Shown: piece by piece, positions 1 to 5,306 of the stretch | Position numbering within the stretch: position 1 is the stretch's first letter | Layout: every line of letters begins with the position of its first letter | The notes under the pieces: model-generated | Database searches by the model: none | The model's input: only the letters and a program-made list of their open reading frames with translations | What the model was told of the DNA's origin: nothing | Position numbers and translations under genes: made by a program | From: JBDKTK01 sp039680225 | GTDB taxonomy: Bacteria; Desulfobacterota; Syntrophia; Syntrophales; UBA4778 | Direction of reading: 5' to 3' | DNA: 5,306 bases | NCBI GenBank assembly: GCA_039680225.1 | Contig: JBDKTK010000009.1 | Location: 1 to 5,306 of the forward strand

Positions 1-594
1 GTCGTGGAGATCGATCCGGAAGTGACGAAAGCCGCCCTGACTTTTCTCGGCGTGTCCCGGGATACAAAAATAAGGTCATTTAACGAAGACGGCCGCTGGT
101 TTGTGATGAACTGCAAGGAGAAGGGCAGTTATGATTTCATCTTCGGCGACGCCTTCAACGATATCTCGATCCCTTACCATCTGACCACGGTGGAATTCAA
201 CCGGTCGTGCGCCGAACTGCTCAAGCCCGACGGCATCCTGATGGCCAACATCATAGACAGCTTTGAAAACGGGCTCTTCATGCCTGCTTATCTCCGGACC
301 CTGGAGGAGGTATTCGGAAAGGGAAAAGTGCACGTTCTGACGATCGGCGCGCAGCGCAAAGGCATCAGCACATGCGTCATCGTTGCAAGCAGGAAAGATC
401 TTGACCTCAATGATTTTGTCCGGGTCATAGGGGAGAATGGAAAGAAGAAAATTAACTCCCACGTCTTCTCCGACGATTTGCTGCAGAAATATCTGCAGGA
501 CCACCCCTCATTCGTCCTGACCGACGACTACGTCCCGGTGGACAACCTGACTGCCCCGATTTTTGAAGAGAGGTTCGGGTACAAGCGCCATTGA
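1..594 (+). CDS. Spermidine-synthase-like protein, C-terminal part (5' end outside window)
   Basis: The reading frame is open from the first base and ends at TGA 592-594, giving 197 residues of a longer protein. It begins inside the Rossmann core with VVEIDP, where polyamine synthases place the acidic residue that binds the aminopropyl donor or nucleoside. GDAFND at bases 145-162 follows, then PYHLTTVEF, and near the end DDYVPVDNL at about 520-549. Those three blocks are typical of the 'fused MFS/spermidine synthase' family rather than classical SpeE, which has a D-[ST]-x-D core. Family members often carry N-terminal membrane segments, but that part is not in the window, so a fusion cannot be confirmed. 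The substrate is unknown; many such proteins are not proven aminopropyltransferases. The next gene starts 82 bases downstream on the same strand, so co-transcription is possible but not shown. Confidence 0.8.
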   Translation, partial: VVEIDPEVTKAALTFLGVSRDTKIRSFNEDGRWFVMNCKEKGSYDFIFGDAFNDISIPYHLTTVEFNRSCAELLKPDGILMANIIDSFENGLFMPAYLRTLEEVFGKGKVHVLTIGAQRKGISTCVIVASRKDLDLNDFVRVIGENGKKKINSHVFSDDLLQKYLQDHPSFVLTDDYVPVDNLTAPIFEERFGYKRH

Positions 595-676
595 TTACAG
601 GCTGCATTGAGCGCAGCGAAACCTGATACGGAGAATCAGCCCTTGAGGCGATATTGAAAGCGGGACTTGCTTCTTA
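595..676. other. Short intergenic spacer with two weak hairpins
   Basis: This 82-base gap separates two plus-strand genes. It holds GCTGC (601-605) pairing with GCAGC (613-617), and CTGAT (623-627) pairing with ATCAG (635-639), each with a 7-base loop. Neither stem is followed by a T-run, so neither looks like an intrinsic terminator. I see no convincing promoter or strong Shine-Dalgarno site for the downstream gene; the nearest purine-rich stretch is AAAGCGGG at 657-664, rather far from the ATG at 677. Confidence 0.4.
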
Positions 677-1297
677 ATGAATATCAAGCGCCTATTTCCT
701 CTTTTCATACTGCTTGCAGTTATTCTGATTTGCGCCTGCGGTTCGAAAGAGGCCAAACTCTCGCCCGTCCCGCCCGATGGAGTCATCCTCGCTTTTGGTG
801 ACAGCGTCACGTTCGGGACCGGGGCGCCGCCGGGGCAATCATACCCGGATGTCCTGCAGGCAGCCATCAAGCGAAAAGTCGTGAATGCGGGAATACCGGG
901 TGAAACTTCCGAACAGGGATTGAAGCGCCTGCCCCGGGCCCTTGCCGAGAACCATCCGAAGCTCGTGATCCTGTGTCATGGAGGGAACGACATCCTGAGG
1001 AGGTTGGACCTGGACGCTGCTTCAAAGAACATCGTGGAAATGATAAAACTGATCAGGGCGCAGGGCGCCGAAGTCGTCCTGATCGGCGTTCCCAAACCCA
1101 AACTGGTCCCGGAAACCGCGGGATTTTATAAATCAATCTCAGAGAAAATGAAGGTCCCTCTTGAAGATGGGATAATTCTGGAAATCCTCACCACCCGGGA
1201 CCTGAAGGCCGATTACATACACCCCAATGCGGCAGGGTACGCCAGGCTTGCCGCGGGTGTCGAAGCGCTGCTTAAAAAGTACGGGGCCGTCCAGTAG
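677..1297 (+). CDS. SGNH/GDSL hydrolase lipoprotein (TesA/arylesterase-like)
   Basis: This 206-residue protein is a likely esterase, thioesterase or lysophospholipase of the SGNH fold. All family blocks are visible. Block I is AFGDSVTFGTG with nucleophile Ser43. Block II is NAGIPGETS with oxyanion Gly75. Block III is HGGNDIL with Asn104. Block V is DYIHPNAAGY with Asp179 and His182 completing the triad. The closest known type is TesA of E. coli. The N-terminus, MNIKRLFPLF plus a hydrophobic stretch to Ala20, is a signal peptide. ICAC puts a lipidation cysteine at Cys21; the -2 Cys is unusual for a lipobox. Gly at +2 would suggest outer-membrane sorting in a Gram-negative cell. The ATG at 677 is preferred because it gives the complete signal peptide, although its ribosome site is weak. 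A strong terminator follows 42 bases after the stop. The natural substrate cannot be told from the sequence. Confidence 0.88.
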   Translation: MNIKRLFPLFILLAVILICACGSKEAKLSPVPPDGVILAFGDSVTFGTGAPPGQSYPDVLQAAIKRKVVNAGIPGETSEQGLKRLPRALAENHPKLVILCHGGNDILRRLDLDAASKNIVEMIKLIRAQGAEVVLIGVPKPKLVPETAGFYKSISEKMKVPLEDGIILEILTTRDLKADYIHPNAAGYARLAAGVEALLKKYGAVQ

Positions 1298-1311
1298 CCC
1301 GGCCATGTTAA

Positions 1312-1339
1312 AGATTTCAGATTTGAGATTTCAGATTGA
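1312..1339. repeat. Four tandem AGATTTS-type heptamers
   Basis: Four head-to-tail 7-base units are visible: AGATTTC (1312-1318), AGATTTG (1319-1325), AGATTTC (1326-1332) and a decayed AGATTGA (1333-1339). At a coarser scale this is a 14-base period repeated twice. It starts 14 bases after the esterase stop and runs directly into the terminator stem. No coding function is apparent. It may be a replication-slippage microsatellite or one copy of a dispersed intergenic repeat. Confidence 0.75.
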
Positions 1340-1369
1340 AAAGGGCGGGCTTTTGGCCTGCCCTTTTTT
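1339..1369. terminator. Bidirectional Rho-independent terminator between convergent genes
   Basis: The left arm at 1339-1350 (AAAAGGGCGGGC) pairs with 1356-1367 across a 5-base loop (TTTTG). The stem is 12 base pairs with a single G-T wobble at 1347/1359. On the plus strand it ends in a run of six T (1364-1369), which would stop transcription of the esterase gene. Read on the minus strand, the A-run at 1339-1342 becomes a T-tract of four, so it can also end the fprA operon, whose stop codon is at 1404. Its position between two converging genes fits both roles. Confidence 0.88.
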
Positions 1370-1403
1370 AAAACCGCTTGATCCGGCTTGGGGAGCGATG
1401 TTC

Positions 1404-2591
1404 TTATTTCTTCACAGCTTCCGCAATCGTCCTGCCGAGCGTTTCGCATGCCTCCAGGTCGGGGGGCTTGGGCTGCCACTTGGCCTTTATCCCGGGGCAG
1501 ACGAGCGGGATCTTGCAGCGCTTCAAGTGCTCCTCGATAATGCCGACCGACTCGCCGCTCCAGCCGTAGGTCCCGAAGGCGGCGCCGATCTTGTTCTGGA
1601 ACCGCAAGCCCCGCAGGTCTTCCAGGATCGGCATGATCGTGGGGAGCAGGCCGTTGTTCAGAGTGGGGGAGCCGACGACCACAGCCTTGGCCTTGAATAT
1701 CTCGGTTATGACGTCATTGCGGTCCGAGGTCGCCATGGGGAATATTTTGTTGGGCACACCCTCTTTGCTCAAACCATCCCCGATCGCCTCCGCCATTTTC
1801 CGGGTCCCTTGCCACATGGTGTCGAAAAGGATGACAGCGCTCTTCTGCGGGACCTGCGACGCCCATTCGCGGTATTTGTTCACGATCTGCAGCGGATCGG
1901 ACCTCCAGATCACGCCCTGGCTCGGGGCGATGATGTCCACGGGCAGGTTGAGGGCCAGCACCTCGTCGATTTTCCTGAGCACGAGGGCGCTGAACGGGGT
2001 GAGGATGTTGGCGTAATATTTAATCGCTTCCTCGTAAAGCTCTTCGGCGTCCACCTGGTCGTTGAAGCGGAAGTCCGTTGCGTAATGCTGCCCGAAGGCG
2101 TCGTTGGGCATGAGGATATTGTGGCCCGTGAGGTACGTGAACATGCTGTCCGGCCAGTGCAGCATGGGGGCTTCCACGAAAACAAGGTCGTTTGTCCCGA
2201 TATTGATTTTCTCCCCGGTCTTCACTTGGCGGAAATTCCACGGCTGGTGGTAATGCCCCTCGATGCTTTCCTCGCCCCGTTTTGATACGACAAGGGTTGC
2301 ATCCGGCGCACAGCGCATGACGGCATTGAGCCCCCCGGAATGGTCCGTCTCGGCATGGTTGGCCACGACGATGTCTATTTTCCCGGGGTCGATAACCTGC
2401 TTGATGTTTTCGATCAGCTGGTCCTGGAAAGGCCCCCAGACGGTGTCTACGAGGACGGTCTTTTCATCAAGGACCAGGTACGAATTGTACGTCGAGCCGC
2501 GATGGGTGGAAAGCTCATGGCCGTGAAAATGCCTCAGTCCCCAGTCCACTGCGCCGACCCAGTAAACCCCTTTTTTCAATTCAGCGATCAT
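1404..2591 (-). CDS. fprA: A-type flavodiiron protein (O2/NO reductase), one ligand His replaced by Gln
   Basis: This 395-residue cytoplasmic flavodiiron protein reduces O2 to water or NO to N2O using electrons from rubredoxin or similar donors. Residues 1-250 form the metallo-beta-lactamase-like diiron domain: His79, Glu81, Asp83 and His84 in HAETDHSGG, His145 in HWPDSM, and Asp164 in PNDAFG. The last expected ligand, normally in PSHGxxWR, is Gln225 (PSQGVIWR; codon CAG). Residues 252-395 form the flavodoxin domain with FMN loops DTMWQGTRKM (257-266), GSPTLNNGLLPT (308-319) and GTYGWSGES (340-348). No rubredoxin domain is appended, so this is the simple class A form. A longer reading frame starts at 2636, but the ATG at 2591 is chosen. 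It has AGGAG seven bases upstream, gives the usual N-terminus, and overlaps the preceding stop as ATGA, implying translational coupling. The gene is the last of a three-gene operon. Confidence 0.95.
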   Translation of the reverse strand: MIAELKKGVYWVGAVDWGLRHFHGHELSTHRGSTYNSYLVLDEKTVLVDTVWGPFQDQLIENIKQVIDPGKIDIVVANHAETDHSGGLNAVMRCAPDATLVVSKRGEESIEGHYHQPWNFRQVKTGEKINIGTNDLVFVEAPMLHWPDSMFTYLTGHNILMPNDAFGQHYATDFRFNDQVDAEELYEEAIKYYANILTPFSALVLRKIDEVLALNLPVDIIAPSQGVIWRSDPLQIVNKYREWASQVPQKSAVILFDTMWQGTRKMAEAIGDGLSKEGVPNKIFPMATSDRNDVITEIFKAKAVVVGSPTLNNGLLPTIMPILEDLRGLRFQNKIGAAFGTYGWSGESVGIIEEHLKRCKIPLVCPGIKAKWQPKPPDLEACETLGRTIAEAVKK

Positions 2592-2920
2592 AAGATTTCT
2601 CCTCGCGTATTTTCTTTTTCCCGGAACAGCGGGCATATGTGGGACGAGCCCGGCTCGAAATCCCGGCAGATGAGCGGCCGGGTTTCATAAATGGAGCAGG
2701 CATGCCTGTCCCCCTCCCACACCAGAAAGGGGCAGCAGCGCAGGTGCCGCCCGTCCCTTGCCGATATAAGCCTGTCCCCGGTCCAGATAGGGCTTTCGTT
2801 TCTAATAACCTGGAGGATGTCCTCCCTGCCCTGCCTCTGCCACCGCGCGAGGTCATCGGGCCTCGTATAGGCAAAGAAATCAGTGTGGCAGCATTTCCCG
2901 CACTGGATGCAGTCCGTCAT
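2588..2920 (-). CDS. YkgJ-family CxxCxxCC cysteine-cluster protein
   Basis: This 110-residue protein carries the signature of the YkgJ/UPF0153 family, annotated as putative zinc- or iron-chelating. The N-terminus, MTDCIQCGKCC, gives CxxCxxCC with Cys4, 7, 10 and 11. A second half has Cys62-Cys63 (CCPF), Cys75, Cys85 in YETRPLICRDF, and Cys96. YExRPxxCRxF is the family hallmark. The biochemical role of the family is not established; metal or Fe-S binding is inferred from the cysteines. There is no signal peptide or membrane segment, so it is cytoplasmic. The start is firm: AGGAGG lies four bases before ATG 2920. Its TGA overlaps the fprA ATG by four bases, and the methyltransferase stop is 23 bases upstream, so it sits in the middle of one operon. 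A role in metal supply or electron transfer to FprA is only a suggestion from context. Confidence 0.9.
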   Translation of the reverse strand: MTDCIQCGKCCHTDFFAYTRPDDLARWQRQGREDILQVIRNESPIWTGDRLISARDGRHLRCCPFLVWEGDRHACSIYETRPLICRDFEPGSSHICPLFREKENTRGEIL

Positions 2921-2943
2921 GTTTCCTCCTGTGCAAGAGGAAC

Positions 2944-3855
2944 TCAGGCCTTTTTAGAAAGGAGCAGGTACTCGTAAAGATAAGTGTCTTCCAGAAAATG
3001 GCGCGCCGCCTCCGCGTCTTCGCGGGCGGCCCCGCAGAAATCGAGGTCGAAATTTGTATTCACATGCAGGTAATCCGCCATGAATCCCCTTTTTGCTTCG
3101 TATCCGTGATAACCGGCCACCTTTTCCAGGAAGCTGAATTTGATCGTATATTCGTCATGGCCCTTGAGCCTTATCTTCTTTGGAATGCCCCCTGACCCGA
3201 GAGTCGCCTCACAGCTGTGCTCGCTTAGAAAGATGTATTGTATCCCGCTGGAGCATAATTTTTCAAGGGCCTGGATGGCGCCCATGTTTATGTTGAACGG
3301 ATAACGCTCGGGGATTTCCAGGTTGTACTTGAGGAAACTCTGCCTTGCGGCAAGCAGGTTGTCGTCAAAGCGGCTGTAAGGCGAGTAAAAGAACTCCCGC
3401 GTGATACTCGTAAGCGTGGGGAAATCCCCCAGGTTCTCGTTTAATATCGCAAGGTCGAAAGAGGCCGGGAAGCCGGGATCGGTTTCCAGGAAATTCTCCT
3501 CGACGAACCGGACCCGATTTTCTTCAGCCGCAAATGCCAGGCTGTTGCGCTGCCTTTCGAGGAGGTATGGAGATATATCGAGCATGACCGCTTCCAGCCC
3601 GCTGTCCCTCATCAGGAAATCGCGCATCAGGCAGCCGTAACCGCCCCCGACCTCGAGGACTTTTTTTATCCTGTCGAAAGGGATTTCCTGCGCGAGGAAA
3701 TCGTGCAACAGGTTCCCATATGAATCGGGGCGGTCGAGGAGCATCCGGCAGGGGCTCTCCGGCGCTTCCAGCGAGTTGCACATGGTCAGCTCCCATCCGA
3801 GCGTATCGAGCCTTTTCCTGTGATAGTCTGCCGTGCAATTCAGAACGTAATTCAT
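2944..3855 (-). CDS. Class I SAM-dependent methyltransferase, substrate unknown
   Basis: This 303-residue soluble protein has a Rossmann-type SAM-binding core after about 60 N-terminal residues. Motif I is VLEVGGGYGCL (66-76), with the glycine-rich loop at 69-74. Asp93 in MLDIS fits the acidic residue that binds the ribose of SAM. DLAILNENLGDFP (134-146) occupies the motif IV position. After the core there is a long C-terminal region without motifs I recognise. NExLGDFP and the later EYTIKFSFLEKVA faintly resemble MidA/NDUFAF7-type arginine methyltransferases, but the match is too weak to name it. Ribosome site: GGATGA just before ATG 3855, moderate. It is the first gene of the minus-strand operon with the YkgJ-family gene and fprA, facing away from efp. 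What it methylates cannot be told from sequence or neighbours. Confidence 0.8.
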   Translation of the reverse strand: MNYVLNCTADYHRKRLDTLGWELTMCNSLEAPESPCRMLLDRPDSYGNLLHDFLAQEIPFDRIKKVLEVGGGYGCLMRDFLMRDSGLEAVMLDISPYLLERQRNSLAFAAEENRVRFVEENFLETDPGFPASFDLAILNENLGDFPTLTSITREFFYSPYSRFDDNLLAARQSFLKYNLEIPERYPFNINMGAIQALEKLCSSGIQYIFLSEHSCEATLGSGGIPKKIRLKGHDEYTIKFSFLEKVAGYHGYEAKRGFMADYLHVNTNFDLDFCGAAREDAEAARHFLEDTYLYEYLLLSKKA

Positions 3856-3919
3856 GATTCATCCAATGTTTAGACCTGTTTTGAGTACCCGAAAAAACGC
3901 CGCTGTACAAGGAAAATAT

Positions 3920-3929
3920 CGGCCGGCCG
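3920..3929. promoter_or_regulatory. Perfect 10-bp palindrome CGGCCGGCCG, possible operator
   Basis: CGGCCGGCCG is its own reverse complement and is flanked by AAAATAT on one side and TTTTA on the other, extending the symmetry imperfectly. It lies about 65 bases upstream of the methyltransferase start. Palindromes in this setting can bind dimeric regulators, but it could also be a chance GC-rich sequence. No known regulator site is recognised. Confidence 0.3.
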
Positions 3930-3951
3930 TTTTACGGGGGGACAAAGTCCT

Positions 3952-3980
3952 TTGAAGATTTGGCATTTTTATGATACATC
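3952..3980 (+). promoter_or_regulatory. Candidate sigma-70 promoter for efp-epmA
   Basis: TTGAAG (3952-3957, four of six matches to TTGACA) is followed at 17 bases by TACATC (3975-3980, three of six matches to TATAAT). TG at 3972-3973 forms an extended -10 element. It would give a leader of roughly 65 bases carrying the GC hairpin at 4011-4030. The -10 match is weak, so this is a guess from spacing and AT richness. Confidence 0.3.
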
Positions 3981-4004
3981 TTCCACATAAATTCTCTATT
4001 TCTT

Positions 4005-4031
4005 TTTCGGGCCGGCAACTTTCGGCCGGCA
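4005..4031 (+). repeat. Paired TTTCGG(G)CCGGCA repeat forming a hairpin before efp
   Basis: Two nearly identical blocks, TTTCGGGCCGGCA (4005-4017) and TTTCGGCCGGCA (4020-4031), stand two bases apart; the first has one extra G. Because GCCGGC is self-complementary, 4011-4016 can pair with 4025-4030 over an 8-base loop, making an all-GC 6-bp stem. The stem ends about 12 bases before the efp Shine-Dalgarno AGGAG (4043-4047). There is no T-run after it, so it is not a terminator. It may be a leader hairpin or a tandem protein-binding site. Confidence 0.55.
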
Positions 4032-4053
4032 TCATCAAATTCAGGAGATTCGT

Positions 4054-4614
4054 ATGTATACTGCCAGTGACTTGCGGAAGGGCCTGCGGCTGAAGATTGA
4101 CGGGGAGCCGTACCAGATCGTGGAATTCAATTTCGTGAAGCCAGGAAAAGGCCAGTCCCTTTACCGCTGTAAATTGCGCAACATGATCACGGGCGCCCAG
4201 TTCGAGCGCACCTTCCGGGACGTTGATTCTTTCGAGCCGGCCGAAATGCGCGAAAGGAAGATGCAGTACCTGTACAAGGAAAATGACCAGTACTGCTTCA
4301 TGGACGTCGAAAATTATGAGCAGGTTTTCCTTAATGACGAACAGGTCGGCGACGTCAAGAATTTCCTGATTGAAAACATGGAAGTCTCCATCCTGTTCTT
4401 CGAAGAAAGGCCGATCGGCGTGACCCCGCCCAATTCCGTGGACCTTCTGGTTGTCAAGGCCGAGCCCTGGGCGAAGGGCGACAGCGTTTCCGGAAATTAC
4501 AAGCCGGTAATACTTGAGACAGGGTATAAAATCCTGGTGCCGCCTTTTGTCGAGGAAGGCGAAAAAATCAAAGTCGATACCCGCTCGGGCGAGTACCTGA
4601 CCCGCGTCAAGTAG
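4054..4614 (+). CDS. efp: Translation elongation factor P
   Basis: This 186-residue EF-P binds the ribosome between the P and E sites and stimulates peptide bonds at consecutive prolines. Domain I (about 1-63) has the tip loop KPGKGQSLYR with Lys32, the residue that is modified in Lys-type EF-Ps (Lys34 in E. coli). The middle OB domain follows, containing YLYKENDQYCFMD and later PIGVTPPNSVDL. The C-terminal OB domain ends in the near-universal IKVDTRSGEYLTRVK, which matches E. coli closely. The length is normal, and AGGAG lies six bases before ATG 4054. The downstream gene, 8 bases away, encodes the EF-P lysyl ligase, so modification by (R)-beta-lysine is strongly implied. A small oddity is EPW (residues 137-139), where E. 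coli has DPG, in the linker to domain III. Confidence 0.98.
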   Translation: MYTASDLRKGLRLKIDGEPYQIVEFNFVKPGKGQSLYRCKLRNMITGAQFERTFRDVDSFEPAEMRERKMQYLYKENDQYCFMDVENYEQVFLNDEQVGDVKNFLIENMEVSILFFEERPIGVTPPNSVDLLVVKAEPWAKGDSVSGNYKPVILETGYKILVPPFVEEGEKIKVDTRSGEYLTRVK

Positions 4615-4622
4615 AAGAAAGA

Positions 4623-5306
4623 ATGTCGGAAGATTATCCGGGAAGAAAAAAAACGGCGCTGCAACTGCGTTCCCGGATAATTCAATCCATCAGGCGTTTC
4701 TTCCTGGAGGGGGATTTCCTCGAAGTTGAAACGCCCTGCCGCATCCCGGCGCCGGCCCCCGAATCCCATATCGACGCCGTTGCCTCCGGCGATTGGTTCC
4801 TGCAGACCTCTCCCGAGCTGTGCATGAAACGCCTGCTCGCCGCCGGGTATCCCCGCATATTCCAGATTTGCCGCTGCTTTCGGGAGAAGGAAAGGGGAGG
4901 GCGCCATCTGCCCGAATTCACGATGCTGGAATGGTACCGCGCAGGGGGGGATTATGGTTCCCTGATGGAGGATTGCGAGGCGCTCTTCAGGTCTGTATGC
5001 CGGGAGCTGTTCGCTCGCGAGAGGTTCACATACGGGGGGAATGAAATCGAACTGGGGAGTCCCTGGCCGCGGGTTTCGGTCGGCGAGGCTTTCCTGCAAT
5101 ACGCCGGGACTTCGATGCAAGAAGCCCTGAAGGCTGGGACTTTCAATGAACTCATGGCCTTTTCCATAGAGCCGCAGCTCGGCAACGGCCGGCCGGTTTT
5201 TCTTTACGATTACCCGGTGGAACTGGGCGCGCTGGCCAGGGCCAAGCAAAGCGACCCGGCAGTGGCGGAGCGTTTCGAGCTGTACATTTCGGGGATAGAG
5301 CTTGTC
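4623..5306 (+). CDS. epmA: EF-P--(R)-beta-lysine ligase EpmA (GenX/PoxA), 3' end outside window
   Basis: The frame is open from ATG 4623 to the window edge, giving 228 residues of a protein that is 325 long in E. coli. It is a paralogue of the class II lysyl-tRNA synthetase catalytic domain. It activates (R)-beta-lysine as an adenylate and attaches it to the EF-P tip lysine. Motif 1 is FLEVETPCRIP (32-42). TSPELCMKRLL (62-72) contains the SPE substrate segment. Motif 2 is CFREKE (85-90), followed by PEFTMLEWYR (97-106). ERFELYISGIEL (216-227) carries the glutamates near the amino acid pocket. There is no N-terminal anticodon-binding OB domain, which separates it from LysS. The motif 3 region and the gatekeeper alanine lie beyond the edge. 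Only a weak AAGAAAGA precedes the ATG, and with the 8-base gap from efp this suggests translation coupled to efp. Confidence 0.95.
   Translation, partial: MSEDYPGRKKTALQLRSRIIQSIRRFFLEGDFLEVETPCRIPAPAPESHIDAVASGDWFLQTSPELCMKRLLAAGYPRIFQICRCFREKERGGRHLPEFTMLEWYRAGGDYGSLMEDCEALFRSVCRELFARERFTYGGNEIELGSPWPRVSVGEAFLQYAGTSMQEALKAGTFNELMAFSIEPQLGNGRPVFLYDYPVELGALARAKQSDPAVAERFELYISGIELV

Larger units (their letters stand above)
3856..4053. promoter_or_regulatory. Divergent intergenic region between the fprA operon and efp
   Basis: These 198 bases must hold the promoters for both the minus-strand operon and efp-epmA, because transcription diverges here. It contains an AT-rich core (about 3950-4007) flanked by GC-rich CGGCCGGC-type elements, described separately. 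For the minus strand, TTGTCC followed 19 bases later by GATATT (roughly 3945 down to 3915) is a poor sigma-70 candidate that would straddle the palindrome. The efp site is listed separately. No small ORF or RNA gene is evident. Confidence 0.6.

Noticed and set aside
76..504. A 142-codon minus-strand frame within the spermidine-synthase-like gene
   Set aside because: The plus frame carries the family blocks GDAFND and DDYVPVDNL; the antisense product has no recognisable features.
601..639. Two small inverted repeats after the first gene as a possible terminator
   Set aside because: The stems are only 5 bp and neither is followed by a T-run.
1227..2285. A 352-codon plus-strand open frame antisense to fprA
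   Set aside because: It overlaps both the end of the GDSL hydrolase gene and most of fprA. It has no recognisable domain or ribosome site and is explained by the GC-rich codon pattern of the real minus-strand gene.
2592..2636. Upstream start for FprA giving 15 extra residues
   Set aside because: The extension lies inside the YkgJ-family coding sequence, is basic and unlike any FDP N-terminus, and the ATG at 2591 has a good AGGAG and the ATGA overlap.
3524..3910. A 128-codon minus-strand frame overlapping the start of the methyltransferase gene
   Set aside because: It is out of frame with the clear SAM-binding motif VLEVGGGYG, rich in Arg/Pro as expected for a shadow frame, and has no domain.
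4497..5249. A 250-codon minus-strand open frame across efp and epmA
   Set aside because: The plus strand here encodes clear EF-P and EpmA motifs throughout. The antisense product shows no family features.
4623..5306. Lysyl-tRNA synthetase (LysS) as the identity of the last gene
   Set aside because: It lacks the N-terminal anticodon-binding domain, starts directly at the catalytic domain, matches EpmA-type motif 2 (PEFTMLEWYR after CFREKE), and lies next to efp.

Overview
The window looks like an ordinary chromosomal segment from an anaerobic, moderately GC-rich Gram-negative-type bacterium. A Desulfobacterota/deltaproteobacterial lineage is my best guess. The guess rests on gene content: an A-type flavodiiron protein, which is typical of anaerobes; an efp gene followed by an epmA-type EF-P lysyl ligase gene; a lipoprotein signal on a TesA-like esterase; and Shine-Dalgarno sites of the AGGAG type. 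No rRNA, mobile element or CRISPR is present, so the taxonomy remains an inference.

Layout. (1) 1-594, plus strand: the 3' part of a spermidine-synthase-like gene whose start lies outside the window. (2) 677-1297, plus: a small SGNH/GDSL hydrolase with a lipoprotein signal peptide. (3) 1298-1403: a gap between convergent genes, holding four tandem copies of a heptamer and a strong, probably bidirectional, hairpin terminator. (4) 3855 down to 1404, minus: a tight three-gene operon transcribed as SAM-dependent methyltransferase, then YkgJ-family CxxCxxCC protein, then flavodiiron protein FprA. The last two genes overlap by ATGA. (5) 3856-4053: a divergent intergenic region with a perfect CGGCCGGCCG palindrome, and a GC hairpin built from two near-identical repeats just ahead of efp. 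(6) 4054-4614, plus: efp, followed after 8 bases by (7) epmA from 4623, which runs off the right edge.

How the genes work together. The efp-epmA pair forms a functional module. EpmA attaches (R)-beta-lysine (made by the lysine 2,3-aminomutase EpmB, not seen here) to the tip lysine of EF-P (Lys32 here), so that EF-P can rescue ribosomes stalled at polyproline. The minus-strand operon centres on a flavodiiron protein that would reduce O2 or NO to protect an anaerobe. Its two partners are a cysteine-cluster protein of the 'zinc- or iron-chelating' family and a methyltransferase of unknown substrate, and no published link is known to me.

The most notable point is in FprA. The residue where the family has its last diiron-ligand histidine (PSHGxxWR) is glutamine here (PSQGVIWR, Gln225), while every other ligand and the FMN loops are intact. 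I see no clear new defence system or mobile system in this window.
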